Positions 26,436 to 36,468 are shown, counted from the first letter of the stretch. The stretch is 61,172 nt of DNA from Planctomycetaceae bacterium (GCA_021297815.1 JAJTGK010000010.1:1-61172), one strand, 5' to 3'. The notes: a model not told the origin generated them from the letters alone. Made by a program: numbers and translations.

Positions 26436-27419
26436 TCAGCCGTAGATGCCGTCCATCGGGTCGCCCGCGTCCTCGGCATCCGATTCGCCGCCCTGCGTCG
26501 CGAGCTGCGTGCCGACAAGCAGCAGGATCGTCAGGATGACCGCGCCCAGCACGCGCCAGAAGGTCGTCGCCTCGCGCGAGGGCGCACGGCGCGACAAGCC
26601 TGTGAACATCGCGCCACCGAGCGGAATGAGCGCGACCACGAGCCACGACCATGCGGGCAGCCCGATCATGTCGTACGCGCGCCCGCACGCGGCGCAGAGC
26701 GCGGCGAGCACGCCGAGCACCACCGCGAGCGCACCCGACGCCTCGATCGGCGCGGCGTCCTTGGTCAGGCGGCCGCCCGCGAACCCGAGCACGCCGATCG
26801 CGAACGCGCCCACGCTGACCGCGGCGCACATCACCGCAAGCGACGCGAAGCCCGACATGATCGATAGCGCCGCAAGCGACGCGAACACGAGCCACGCGCA
26901 CCACATCGCGCCAGTGCGCGCGAACAGCATGAACCCAAGCGTCGAGCATGCGGCGACCGCGGCGACCATCGCCTCGCCGCCCGCCGTCGCACGCGGGAAA
27001 TCAACCACGAACACCGACGCCGCCGCCACGACCACCGCACCCACGACGCCGACAACCCGCTCGGCGCGCCGCGACGCAAGCGCCGCCTGCAGCGCCGCAA
27101 GCACGGGCCCGACCACGGCAAGTCCCGCGGCCACAAGCCCGAGCCGATGCCAACGCTCGATCGGCATGCCGTCGCCCTCGAGCGTGACGAGCTGCCGCAG
27201 CAGCGCCTCGATGCCGAGCTCGCGCGTGAAGCTCACCGTGAACGCGATCGCCACCGCGAACGCCACGCAGCACTCCACCGCCGCCGCACGCCTGCGCAGC
27301 GGCCCGAATAGCGCGGGCGCCGCAGCCACCACGCCGACGATCGCAGGCAGCACGACCACGCTCAACGCGTAGTCCACGGTTTCGTTCACGAGCACGGTCG
27401 GGTCGGCGGCTTCCTGCAT
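26436..27419 (-). CDS. Polytopic membrane protein, unknown
   Basis: A 327-residue protein with about ten hydrophobic segments and an acidic C-terminal tail (ESDAEDAGDPMDGIYG). No catalytic or transport motif is visible and I do not recognise the family. It ends about 60 bases from the convergent VCBS-type gene and begins 12 bases after the stop of the YceI gene on the same strand, so the two are probably cotranscribed. Confidence 0.65.
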   Translation of the reverse strand: MQEAADPTVLVNETVDYALSVVVLPAIVGVVAAAPALFGPLRRRAAAVECCVAFAVAIAFTVSFTRELGIEALLRQLVTLEGDGMPIERWHRLGLVAAGLAVVGPVLAALQAALASRRAERVVGVVGAVVVAAASVFVVDFPRATAGGEAMVAAVAACSTLGFMLFARTGAMWCAWLVFASLAALSIMSGFASLAVMCAAVSVGAFAIGVLGFAGGRLTKDAAPIEASGALAVVLGVLAALCAACGRAYDMIGLPAWSWLVVALIPLGGAMFTGLSRRAPSREATTFWRVLGAVILTILLLVGTQLATQGGESDAEDAGDPMDGIYG

Positions 27420-27431
27420 GCGTCCTCCCGA

Positions 27432-28067
27432 TCAGCCCTTCGGCTTGGCCACATCGCCCTCGAGCGCGATCACCATCTTCACTTCGCTCCCGAGCGCGCC
27501 CTTCGGCGCGTCGATCCCCCACTTCATGCCGTAGTCGGCGCGGTTCAGCGTGAAGGTGCACTCGAACCCGACCTTCTGCCCCGTCGGCGCCTTGCCGATG
27601 CCCGTGACCACGCAGTCGACCTCGATCGACTTGGTCACGCCGCGCAGCGTCAGGTCGCCCGTCACCGCGTAATGGCGCTCGCCGATGCGGCGCGCGGCGG
27701 TCGACTTGAAGACGATCGTCGGGAACTCCGCCTGGTTGAAGAAGTTCGGCCCCTGCAGGTTGCCGTCGAGCTTCGCGCTGCCCGTGTCGACCTTGTCGAC
27801 CTGCGCGGTCACCTCGAACGACGGCGCGGCGCTGTCGTCGAGCGGCCACTGCGCGCTGCCCGAAAGTTCGTTGAAGCGGCCCCAGAAGTAGCCCGCACCG
27901 AGGTGCTGGATGCGGAACACCGCCATCGAGTGCACGGGGTCGAGCGTGATCGCGCTCGGCGCCACGGCTGCGGCGGCGGGCGCGGGCGCCGCGTCCTGCG
28001 CGTGCGGCGCGGCGGCAAGGAGAAGCGCGGAAGCGACGGACGCGGCGGCGATGGTGGTGTACTTCAT
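27432..28067 (-). CDS. YceI family periplasmic lipid-binding protein
   Basis: A 211-residue protein: signal peptide (MKYTTIAAASVASALLLAAA), an Ala/Pro-rich linker, then the YceI beta-barrel (LDPVHSMAVFRIQHLGAGYF to the C-terminus). Conserved features are the HS motif at the start, FNELSGSAQW, FFNQAEFPTIVFKSTAARR, GDLTLRGVTKSIEV and NRADYGMKWG. Members bind isoprenoid or amide lipids in an extended pocket and are exported. AGGAAA precedes the ATG. It is divergent from the lipoprotein at 28152. Confidence 0.9.
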   Translation of the reverse strand: MKYTTIAAASVASALLLAAAPHAQDAAPAPAAAAVAPSAITLDPVHSMAVFRIQHLGAGYFWGRFNELSGSAQWPLDDSAAPSFEVTAQVDKVDTGSAKLDGNLQGPNFFNQAEFPTIVFKSTAARRIGERHYAVTGDLTLRGVTKSIEVDCVVTGIGKAPTGQKVGFECTFTLNRADYGMKWGIDAPKGALGSEVKMVIALEGDVAKPKG

Positions 28068-28151
28068 CGTGTTTCCTGCGGTTGAGCGCGAAAGGACCCT
28101 GCGGGCGCGACGGCCTGGCGCGCATCCTACGGGCCGAAGTACCCTCCCGCC

Positions 28152-28709
28152 ATGCGCACGCCCGCGGCCATCGCGATCCCGCTGTTCGTCGCCGCGTGTG
28201 CGGCTCCTCCCCACGCGGCGCCACACGCTGACTCTGCGGCGTTCCCACGCGATTGGCTCGGCTCGTGGAGCGGAACGCTGCTGTCGCACACGCCCGACGG
28301 CGCGGCCAAGCCCTTCACCATGCGCCTCGACATCGCGGCAACCGCGGACCCATCGCGGTTCTCGTGGACGATCACCTACGAGGGCGACGAAGTCACGCAG
28401 GTGCGTCCGTACGAACTCGTGGTGCGCGACGGTCCGACAGGCGACCATGCGATCGACGAGCGCAACGGCATCGTGCTCGACATGCGCTTCATCGCCGGCG
28501 CACTCCACTGCGCGTTCGACATCGCAGGCTCGCGCGTCACGGTGCGCGAGGAACTGCTGCACGACACGCACGGCGCGCGCATCGATGTCGAGATGACCAC
28601 GGTCCGCGACGCGGATGCTCGCACCACGGGCACCGCAGGCGAAGTGCGCACGCTCGCGCCCGTCAGCGTGCAGCGGGGCTCGCTGCGGCGGGCGCCTGCG
28701 GCACGCTGA
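28152..28709 (+). CDS. Putative lipoprotein, unknown function
   Basis: A 185-residue protein with a short lipoprotein signal (MRTPAAIAIPLFVAACA, Cys16). The mature part begins with a lipocalin-like pattern (WLGSWSGTLLSHTPDGAAKP, then MRLDIAATADPSRFSWTITY) suggestive of a small beta barrel. No named family recognised. Its last 47 bases overlap the end of the convergent sialidase gene. Confidence 0.65.
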   Translation: MRTPAAIAIPLFVAACAAPPHAAPHADSAAFPRDWLGSWSGTLLSHTPDGAAKPFTMRLDIAATADPSRFSWTITYEGDEVTQVRPYELVVRDGPTGDHAIDERNGIVLDMRFIAGALHCAFDIAGSRVTVREELLHDTHGARIDVEMTTVRDADARTTGTAGEVRTLAPVSVQRGSLRRAPAAR

Positions 28710-29826
28710 CGCGCCGCATCACGATGCGCGTGTACCCCGCGCCCTCGTACACCACGCCGATCTCGGCGGGCGAAAGCCGCACGGGAACGCTGTAGGCAAA
28801 GCCGCCTGGCTCGATCTCGGTCTTCTCGCTCCACGAGCGGCCGTCGTCGCGTGAGAACCACACCGCGCCCTTCGCACGGCGCGTCTCGCTGTCGCAGCCC
28901 GTGAACACCACGACGCCATCGCCAAGCGCCAGCACGCCGCCCATGCAGGTCGGGTCGGGCAGCTCGGGAACATCCGCGAGCACGCTCCAAGTCGCGCCGC
29001 CATCGATCGAAGTCGCCGCCTTCCTCCGCTTCGCACCGAGGTGCTGGCGCGCGTTCAGCACGACCGCACCGTCGGCACGCTCGAACATCTGCACCTCGTT
29101 CGCAACGCCCTTTGCATCGTCCGGCGCCACCTCGCCCGCACGCCACGACTCGCCCGCATCGTCGCTGTACGCGGCATACACGCGCCAACGGTCGAACGGC
29201 CCCTCGTTGAACGGCATGATCACCCGGCCCTTGTGCGGCCCGCGCGACAGCTGGATGCCGACGCCAGGCCCCGTCGCGGTGCTCGTGGCACCCGTCGCGC
29301 GCTTCACGCCGCGCGTCACCTCGCGCGGCGCGCTCCATGTCGCGCCGCCGTCGTCCGAGTGCATCACCATCGTGCGGCACACGCGGTCGGGCCCGTCGGG
29401 CGATCCATAGCCCTCGACGACATGGTGCTCGCCCATGTTCTCGGGGTACGACTGGAACATCAGCAGCACGCGGCCCGCACGCGCGCCCTCGTGCAGCTCG
29501 ACCACGCACGGGTTGTTCAGCGACCTTCCCGCGATGTCGGCCAGCACGCGCACGGGCGACCAGGTCACGCCGCCGTCGTCGCTCGAGCGAAGCACGAGGT
29601 CGTTGTCGGTCACATCGGCAAGCTGCGGGCGGCCCTCCGCGAAGACAAGCAGCCGCCCCGCGTGCGCGCCATGCTCGAGCCTCGTCGCCGCGGGGATGCG
29701 GTACACGGGGTAGCCGCCCTGACCGCCGATGAAGACCTCGATCGGCGCGCCGACGGGCGGCGGCGAGGTCGAATGGTCGCGGGCATGCACGAAGATCGAG
29801 ACCGCAGCGAGAAGCGCATGAAGCAT
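28663..29826 (-). CDS. Exported sialidase-like (BNR repeat) glycosidase
   Basis: A 387-residue protein with a signal peptide (MLHALLAAVSIFVHARDH). GGYPVYRIPAATRLEHG holds the YRIP motif of sialidases, whose arginine is one of the carboxylate-binding triad. Five Asp boxes are visible: SSDDGGVTWS, SDDGGATWS, SDDAGESWR, SIDGGATWS and SRDDGRSWS, one per propeller blade. VYEGAGYTRIVMRRVS near the end carries the conserved Tyr/Glu/Arg region. It would remove terminal sialic or related nonulosonic acids from external glycans. The start at 29826 was chosen because it gives the signal peptide; the frame is open further upstream. Confidence 0.85.
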   Translation of the reverse strand: MLHALLAAVSIFVHARDHSTSPPPVGAPIEVFIGGQGGYPVYRIPAATRLEHGAHAGRLLVFAEGRPQLADVTDNDLVLRSSDDGGVTWSPVRVLADIAGRSLNNPCVVELHEGARAGRVLLMFQSYPENMGEHHVVEGYGSPDGPDRVCRTMVMHSDDGGATWSAPREVTRGVKRATGATSTATGPGVGIQLSRGPHKGRVIMPFNEGPFDRWRVYAAYSDDAGESWRAGEVAPDDAKGVANEVQMFERADGAVVLNARQHLGAKRRKAATSIDGGATWSVLADVPELPDPTCMGGVLALGDGVVVFTGCDSETRRAKGAVWFSRDDGRSWSEKTEIEPGGFAYSVPVRLSPAEIGVVYEGAGYTRIVMRRVSVPQAPAAASPAAR

Positions 29827-30053
29827 GCACGCAGTATGCCCCAAACGACCCGCCTTGATGCACGAGGCGAGCGGCGAAGCCACGCGCAGATCGAGGCGAG
29901 CGGCCCCTCGGCGGTGCCGAGCACCCACGCAGACCATTCGAAACAAGTCGAATCGTTGCGCCGAACCCTTCCATCACGCCCCGCGTGTGGCATCCTGTGA
30001 AACGCCCGCGGCAGAGGCGACGAACGCTCCGACCCATGCAGGACCTGCGACCC

Positions 30054-31357
30054 ATGCGATTCTCCGTCACCACCGCCCTTGCCTCCGCGCTCTTCGCCTC
30101 CGCCTGCGCCATGCACGCCGCCGCGGACAACTCGCTGCCCGGGCCATTCGTCGTCTCGCAGCGCACGGTCACGGTCACTCGCCCGAACTCGACCACCTTC
30201 AGCGCGCAGATCCGCTACCCCGCGACGGCGACCACAGCGAGCGCGCCGTTCAACCCCACCGCTGGCCCCGCGCCCGCGATCACCTTCGGCCACGGGTTCC
30301 TTTCCGCCGTCGACCTCTACGACTCGACGATGGACCACCTCGCGAGCCATGGCTACATCGTGATCGCGACCACGAGCGGCGGCGAGCTCTTCCCGAACCA
30401 TGCGAACTACGCGCTCGACATGCGCTACTGCCTCACCTGGCTCGAGCAGCAGGACGCGCTCAAGTCGAGCTGGCTCTTCGGCGCCGTCGACCAGAGCGCG
30501 TTCGGCGTCTCAGGCCATTCGATGGGCGGCGGCGCATCGGCGCTCGCCGCGGCGGCCGACGCGCGCATCAAGGCGCTGTGCACGCTCGCGGCCGCCGAGA
30601 CAAACCCGTCGTCGAGCTCCGCGATGACGAGCGTGCAGCGTCCGTCGCGCTTCATCGTGGGCAGCCAGGACACCATCGTGCCGCCGTCGACGACGGCCGC
30701 GCAGTACAACGCGTGCGATGCTCCGCGGCAGACCGTCAACATCGCATCTCGCGCGCGGAGCAGCTCGCGAAGACCCGTGCGCTCATGCTCGAGTTCTTCG
30801 ACGCACATCTGCGCGCCGACGCCGAGGCGTTCTCCACCGTGTGGGGCGCGGGCGCGCAGGTTGCCGGCACCTCGATGGTGCGCGACGCGCGGACGGGCGC
30901 GTCGCTTGCCAGCGCGAGCCTGTCGGGTCCCGCGGGCACGCCGCTGTCGACCACGCTCACCATCGTGAACAACGGCCCCGATGCCACGGCCTTCGCGCCG
31001 CGCGCCGCGGGGCCCGCACTCGCGGCATTCACGCCCGCGGTCAGTGCCGAGATCGGCGCAGGCCAGTCGGCCGTGTTCACCGTCACGCTGTCGTCAGGGT
31101 CGCCCGCCTCAGGGTCGATGGCGATCGACTGCATGCGCACCCGTGATGGCGCGGGCGCCTCGCTCGGCCTCGCCGTGACCTTCACGGAATCCTCGAACCC
31201 CGCCGACCTCGATGGCAACGGCACCGTCGACGCCGCCGACCTCGCGACGCTGCTCGCCGCATGGGGCGCGTGCACGGGCTGCCCCGCCGACCTCGACGGC
31301 AACGGCACCGTCGACGCCGCGGATCTCGCGATGCTCCTGGCCGCCTGGGGAACCTGA
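30054..31357 (+). pseudogene. Secreted alpha/beta hydrolase with GC-type dockerins, frame disrupted and catalytic-His region missing
   Basis: The first frame (from 30054; ATG at 30036 also possible) has a signal peptide ending MHAAADN and a dienelactone-hydrolase/lipase-like domain: TFGHGFLSAVDLYDSTMDHL is the oxyanion region and GVSGHSMGGGASALAAAA holds the nucleophile elbow. It reads to PRQTVNI at about 30745. The homologous sequence then continues in another frame from ISRAEQLAKTRALMLEFFDA, through a CARDB-like domain, to two dockerin repeats (DLDGNGTVDAADLATLLAAW twice) and a stop at 31357. The loop that normally carries the catalytic histidine between these parts is absent, so more than a single-base change has occurred; ATC flanks the junction on both sides. 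Inactive as written unless this is an assembly error. Confidence 0.8.
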
Positions 31358-31391
31358 GCAAACGCCGCGGCTCGACGCGCGGCGACGCTCG

Positions 31392-34300
31392 TCAGCCGCC
31401 CGCGCGGACCGGCATCGCCTTCACGCGCTCGGAGAGCGACGACATGGCTTCGGCGAGGCGCCGAGACGCATACGGCGTCGACTGCAGCATTTCGCGCGCC
31501 CTCGCGAGGACTCCCTCGGCGTCATTGCGGCGTCCGAGCGCCGCGAGCGCCTCGGCTTCGGCGAGGAGCCGCGTGGGAGTGGCCGCGCCAGCGCGCGCGA
31601 GCTCGAGACCTTCGGCCGCCTTCCCCGACGCGACAAGACACCGCGCCAGCGTCGTCTCGACCGAAGGCTTCTGCGCCGCGGGTGCGGTCACGAGGGCTCG
31701 CCGCGCGAGCTCCACCGCGCGCTCAGGCGACGCACCGCGGTTGCGAAGCGCGTCGGCCTCGTTGTTGAGCGCAAAGGTCGCGGCAAACGCCGCCGCACCA
31801 TTCGCAGGCTGCCCGCCCTTCGTCGCAGCATCGGCGCCCTGAATCGACGCGAGGAACGCCGTACGCGCCGCATCGGTGACGGCCGCATCGCCCGATGCAA
31901 GCGCCGCGGTCAACGCCGCCGCGAGCGCCTCGGGCGACTTCTCGTCCGACGAAAGCACCGCGCGCGCAGCGCGCGACGCCGCCTCGCTCGCCGCCTTGTC
32001 TTGCGGGGCGCGCTGCGCGACCAGCGCGGCGATCTCCGCGATCATGCGGCGCGTCACGCCAGGACGCATCTCGAGTTCGGCAAGCAGCCCCGCAAGCGGC
32101 GCGCTCTCGAGCATCGGTGCGATGCGCAGGAGCGACGCCTCGGAACCACCCTGCACCGCCGCCTTCATGTCGCCGCGCAGCGCGAACGCCTGCGCACGCA
32201 GTTCGCGCGTGCGGCCCTTCGCGGCAGGGTCGACGATCGCGTCGAGCTGCAGGATCGCCTTCGCGCCATCGCCGCGAGCGGTCTCGAGCCGCGCGGCGGC
32301 CTCGCGCAACGAGGGCTCGAGCGCGCCGATCGAGAGAAGGGTCGATGCCGCGCGCTCTGCGTCCTTGAAACGGCCCGCATCGGTCAGCGCGGCGATCGCA
32401 TCGACGCCGAGGCGCAGTTCACGCGGGAGCGCAGCGAGTGCCTCCGTCGCCGCGCCGGCCGCCACGGCTGGGTCGCCCTTTCGTTGCGCCACGCGAATCG
32501 CCGCGATCCATCCGGCCCAGTCGTCCTTGGCCGCACGAGCGCGCGCGAGCGCCTCGGCGGGCTGGATGTCTTCCATGCGTTCGGAGTAGGTCGAGACCGC
32601 AAGCCGCACGCGGGCGGCCGCATCCTTCCCCTCGCTCGACTCGATGCGCCCGATGGCCACCGCAGAAAGCGTCCCCCGCCGCAACGCCACATCGCGCAAA
32701 TACCCCGCCACCCGCGGCTCCTTCGCGTCGATCGCGTCGAGCGCCAAGGCGAAGTCCGCTGCGTTTCCCGACTCCTCGGCGAGCCGCGCCGAGTCAAGCG
32801 CGCGCTCCACGGGGTCCGACACTCCACCCGCAAGGCGCAGCGTCTCGCGCGCCGCGTCGACCTTCCCAAGGAGCTTCTGCACCGTCGCAAGCGTCTGCAG
32901 GGTGAGCGGCCATGAGCCGCTGCGCGAAAGCGCGGTCTCGAGCAGGCGCTCGCTGCGCGCGAGGTCACCCGACATCGCGAGCGTGCGGCCCGCGAGCGCC
33001 ACATCTTCGTCGAGCCCCGTGACTTCCGCGATCCGAATCGCCGAGTCCGCGGCCCGCTGCACCTGACCCGCGTCGCAGAGCGCCGCGACCACGAGCCTGC
33101 GCGCCACCACATCGCCGCCCGCGGCGCCGAGCAGTTCCTCGGCAAGCGACGCGAGCAGCGACTGGTCGCCTTGCGCGAGAAGGAGCGCACGCCCGAGATA
33201 GTCGAGCCGCGACACATCGAGGCGGAACGCCTGGCGCATCAACTCGACCGCCGAGGCGATGTTGGGCGGCTTCGCGGCGGCAAAGACCTCGGCCATCACG
33301 ACGAGCAGCTGCGGATCGTTCGGATTCTCGCGCCGCACCTCTTCGGCGACGAGCAGCGACTTCTCCATCGGATACCCCGTGGGGTCGATGAGCGTCATGC
33401 GCAGGAGGCCGAACGCATACGGCAGCCCGCCGCCCTGCTTCTCAAGTGCTTCGAGCGCCTTGCGGGCGAGTCCCGGGTTCGTCGCCACCACACGCGATGT
33501 CATCGTGGCCGTCGCTCCCTCGGGCAGCGAACGCTCGAAGATCGCGGCTGCCTTGTCGGCGACGAGGCGGTCGGCATAGAGCCCCGCCTTCGCGATGTTG
33601 GTCCGATCGCCGCCCGCGGCTGCAAGCAGCGCGTCGAGGCCCTTGAGCGGTTCGTCCGCGAGCTCCGCGGCCACCGCGTCGACCTCGGCGATCAGCCACG
33701 GATCCGCCTTCACGGCGCGCAGCTTCTCAGCCGCCAGCCGCGCGGGTGAGGGGTCCTGCAGGCTGCGGCCGAGCCCGTCGCCGATGCGCGCGATGGTCCG
33801 CGCGTCGGCCTGGCCGAGCGAAGGATCGGCCATCAACGCCTTGGCCGCCTCGCGTGCCTCCTCGCGCGCACCGCCGATGAAGAGACCCTCGATGGCGACG
33901 CGACGCCCGTCGACGGGCGTCTGTCGATCCGCAAGCACCTGACGCAGTTCGTCGAGAAAGGCCTTCACATCGCGACCCGCGGCCAGGCCCGCGAGGCGCA
34001 TCTTCGACTCCGCCTCGAGCGCGAGCACGCGCAGCTCGGGGTCGCCGCCCGATTGCCGAGCGAACTGTCGCGCGCCTGCGGCGGCCTCGCCAAAGCGGCC
34101 GCTGTCGAGCAGCGTTCGGATCATCAGGAGCGCGGCAGGCCGCCACTGCCCCTCGGAGACGAGATACGCATCGCGCGCGGCGGCAGCGGCGGCGCCCGCA
34201 TCGCCCGCATCCGCAAGCATGCGCGCGCGACGCATGTCGTACACGGCCACAAGCAGCGGATCGGCTCCGCCGTCAAACGCGCCGACCCGCAGCGCACGCG

Positions 34301-35459
34301 GTACGGCGCCTGATCGGAAGGACTCGAGCAGCCTGCTGCGCCACTCCGCCTCGATCGTCGACGGCTCGGGCGAGTAGCCCTCGAGCGCGGCGATCGCCGC
34401 GTCCCGATCTCCGCGGGCGACGACCAGCGCGCAGCGCAGCGCGGCCTTCAACGACTCCGCGCGTTCGGCCGCATCGGGGTCGGCGGGCGCCGCAGCCGCG
34501 GCGATACCGTCGACGATCGCCTCAAGACCATCGGTGCGACCCGCGAAAAAGCGGTAGCGGAGATCCTCGCGGACGAGCGCGAGATCGTCGGCGGCGACCT
34601 GCCTGCCCGCCTCCAGCGCGCGGCAGGCGTCGTCGATGCGTCCAAGACGCACGAGCAGACGCGAGCGGTACCGCGCCTCATCGGCCGTCGCAGGCTTCCA
34701 CGCCTCGTCGAACGGCGGGTCGAGCGTGACGGCATCGGCCCCGAGTTCGTCGAAGACGATCGCGGCCCGAAGGTCGCGCAGCACCCGCGGAGAACCCGGC
34801 TCGGCGATCCACGCGTCGACGAACGCCAGCACCTCGCCAGGCTTCGCGCCGCTGCGGGTCATGGCGTCGATGCGCGCGGTACGCAGGCCGATGTCCGCAG
34901 GGCTTGCACGAATGGCGTCGTCGAGCAAGGTGATCGCGTCGGTGTACTTGCCGCGCAACAGCAGCGTGCCGACAAGCGCCTCGAGCGCCGCGGGGTCCGT
35001 TGGGTCGATGTCGAGGATCTGCCGCGCGACATCGGCGGCCTCGACGAACTGCTGCGAGTCCATCAGCACCGCGAGGAGCTTGACGAGCGTTTCCTCGCGC
35101 GGAGCACCCGCAGACAGCGCCGTGCGGTAGATGCCCGCAGCATCGCGCAAATGCGCGCCCTCGAGCTTGGGCACGCGACGCCGCGCCTCGGCGAAGACGA
35201 GCAGCAGCTCCGCGTCCTCGCGATTCGCAACGACCGCGGTGCTCAGATCGGGCAGCGCGGCCTTCCAGTCACGGCGCGCCGCCGCCGCCATGCCTCGCTC
35301 GCGCGCCGCTTCCGCCTGCATCGAACGCCACGCCTTGCGGCCGAACCACGCGCCCGCGACGAGAGCCACGAGCACCGCGATGCTCAGTGCGAGCCGAATG
35401 AGCGAACGCCGTCGGCGAGCGCGCCATGAACTTCCCGAACCAGAAGCATCTGCATGCAT
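31392..35459 (-). CDS. Very large TPR-repeat membrane-anchored protein
   Basis: A 1355-residue protein. One transmembrane helix near the N-terminus (SLIRLALSIAVLVALVAGAW, about residues 19-38) after a basic stretch would leave the remainder in the periplasm. The rest is almost entirely alpha-helical TPR/HEAT-like repeats, e.g. EAADVARQILDIDPTDPAAL and GKYTDAITLLDDAIRASPAD, with alanine-rich helices to the end. No enzymatic motif is seen. Such proteins act as scaffolds for envelope complexes or exopolysaccharide systems (PelB/BcsC-like helical parts), but no beta barrel or polymer genes adjoin. It is convergent with the dockerin hydrolase gene. Confidence 0.8.
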   Translation of the reverse strand: MHADASGSGSSWRARRRRSLIRLALSIAVLVALVAGAWFGRKAWRSMQAEAARERGMAAAARRDWKAALPDLSTAVVANREDAELLLVFAEARRRVPKLEGAHLRDAAGIYRTALSAGAPREETLVKLLAVLMDSQQFVEAADVARQILDIDPTDPAALEALVGTLLLRGKYTDAITLLDDAIRASPADIGLRTARIDAMTRSGAKPGEVLAFVDAWIAEPGSPRVLRDLRAAIVFDELGADAVTLDPPFDEAWKPATADEARYRSRLLVRLGRIDDACRALEAGRQVAADDLALVREDLRYRFFAGRTDGLEAIVDGIAAAAAPADPDAAERAESLKAALRCALVVARGDRDAAIAALEGYSPEPSTIEAEWRSRLLESFRSGAVPRALRVGAFDGGADPLLVAVYDMRRARMLADAGDAGAAAAAARDAYLVSEGQWRPAALLMIRTLLDSGRFGEAAAGARQFARQSGGDPELRVLALEAESKMRLAGLAAGRDVKAFLDELRQVLADRQTPVDGRRVAIEGLFIGGAREEAREAAKALMADPSLGQADARTIARIGDGLGRSLQDPSPARLAAEKLRAVKADPWLIAEVDAVAAELADEPLKGLDALLAAAGGDRTNIAKAGLYADRLVADKAAAIFERSLPEGATATMTSRVVATNPGLARKALEALEKQGGGLPYAFGLLRMTLIDPTGYPMEKSLLVAEEVRRENPNDPQLLVVMAEVFAAAKPPNIASAVELMRQAFRLDVSRLDYLGRALLLAQGDQSLLASLAEELLGAAGGDVVARRLVVAALCDAGQVQRAADSAIRIAEVTGLDEDVALAGRTLAMSGDLARSERLLETALSRSGSWPLTLQTLATVQKLLGKVDAARETLRLAGGVSDPVERALDSARLAEESGNAADFALALDAIDAKEPRVAGYLRDVALRRGTLSAVAIGRIESSEGKDAAARVRLAVSTYSERMEDIQPAEALARARAAKDDWAGWIAAIRVAQRKGDPAVAAGAATEALAALPRELRLGVDAIAALTDAGRFKDAERAASTLLSIGALEPSLREAAARLETARGDGAKAILQLDAIVDPAAKGRTRELRAQAFALRGDMKAAVQGGSEASLLRIAPMLESAPLAGLLAELEMRPGVTRRMIAEIAALVAQRAPQDKAASEAASRAARAVLSSDEKSPEALAAALTAALASGDAAVTDAARTAFLASIQGADAATKGGQPANGAAAFAATFALNNEADALRNRGASPERAVELARRALVTAPAAQKPSVETTLARCLVASGKAAEGLELARAGAATPTRLLAEAEALAALGRRNDAEGVLARAREMLQSTPYASRRLAEAMSSLSERVKAMPVRAGG

Positions 35460-35639
35460 GCGAGCATCATCCCGATATCAACGAGTTCATGCGCTGTCGA
35501 CACACGCGCGTTCGAGCGCGATGCGAGCGGCGTACATCTCACGCACTCATGGTCTCGATAACCCCACAATTACGGACCTAAGGAAGAATCCCTCTCTCGT
35601 CAATGCGGAACTCAAAATGCAAAATTGAACGCTGTCGGA

Positions 35640-35669
35640 TGTACACCTGTACAAATTGTCGGCTATAGT
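35640..35669 (+). promoter_or_regulatory. Possible promoter with a TGTACA dyad
   Basis: TGTACA-CC-TGTACA (35640-35653) forms a near-perfect dyad; TATAGT at 35664-35669 lies 18 bases after the first TGTACA, as a -10 element would. The flanking 150 bases are notably AT-richer than the rest of the window. The remaining 35460-35723 interval holds no gene I can support. Confidence 0.35.
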
Positions 35670-35723
35670 TGGGCTTGGTGGAAGGCGCCGAAGCGCCTGG
35701 AAATCTTGTTGGATGGAGAAATC

Positions 35724-36380
35724 ATGAGAAAGATGATCGCATCGACGGCGGCGTTGCTTGCTGCAAGCATCGCCTGTGCGGACACCATTAGCTTCTCGGG
35801 TGAAGATCTGGCCACGGAGAGCATCGCGTCCTTCACGGGCTCGATGACGTGGAACTACGGCGGCAGCGGCGAGGGCACCCTCGTCGTCAGCCTCACGAAC
35901 ACCTCGAACCCGAGCAACGGTGGTTTCCTGACTGGCTTCGTGTTCAACACGGCCTTCTCGGGTCCGAACCTCACCCTGTGCAACGCGCCGAACGCGTCGT
36001 GGCTCATCCAGCAGAATGCCTCGGGTTCGCCCTTCGGCACCTTTGACTGGGGCGCCGCGCTCGGCGGCAACTTCCTCGGCGGCGGCAACCCCGCGGCGGG
36101 AATTGCTGTCGGCGATACGGGAACCTTCACCTTCTGCGTGAAGGGCGACGACTCGATCCTCTCGGGTCTGTCGGCCGCGTCGTTCTTCGACGGCGACTGC
36201 ACCTGCGAGCCCGGCGAGGAGAATCGCTATCCGTTCGCGGCCCGCTTCCGCGGCTTTGCCGACGGCGGCTCGGACAAGGTCATCGCCTGTCCGCCCTCGG
36301 TCGTGCCGGTTCCGATGCCCGTGGCGCTCGCCGCCGCAGGCCTCCTCGGCGTTGGCCTGATGCGTCGCCGCATCAAGTGA
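35724..36380 (+). CDS. Secreted protein with VPVPM-type PEP-CTERM-like tail, paralogue A
   Basis: A 218-residue protein with a signal peptide (RKMIASTAALLAASIACAD), a beta-rich body and the tail VPVPMPVALAAAGLLGVG followed by LMRRRIK. Four conserved cysteines appear in LTLCNAPN, FTFCVKG and DGDCTCEPGEENR, with a fifth in IACPPS, so disulfides are likely. GGAG precedes the ATG by 6 bases. It is about 65-70 percent similar by eye to the next gene along its full length. It has its own terminator and probably its own promoter. Family unknown; surface structural protein inferred. One of only two ACGT tetranucleotides seen in the window lies in this gene (35847). Confidence 0.85.
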   Translation: MRKMIASTAALLAASIACADTISFSGEDLATESIASFTGSMTWNYGGSGEGTLVVSLTNTSNPSNGGFLTGFVFNTAFSGPNLTLCNAPNASWLIQQNASGSPFGTFDWGAALGGNFLGGGNPAAGIAVGDTGTFTFCVKGDDSILSGLSAASFFDGDCTCEPGEENRYPFAARFRGFADGGSDKVIACPPSVVPVPMPVALAAAGLLGVGLMRRRIK

Positions 36381-36430
36381 GTCGCCCGCGAAGGCGCCTC
36401 ATCCAATTCTGACCTACCGCGAAGAATCAC

Positions 36431-36468
36431 GACGGGCCCTGGCAGCTGCCAGGGCCCGTCTTGTATTT
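36431..36468 (+). terminator. Rho-independent terminator after paralogue A
   Basis: A perfect 15-bp palindromic stem starting GACGGGCCCTGGCAG (36431-36445) with its complement at 36446-36460, followed by TTGTATTT. Confidence 0.85.
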
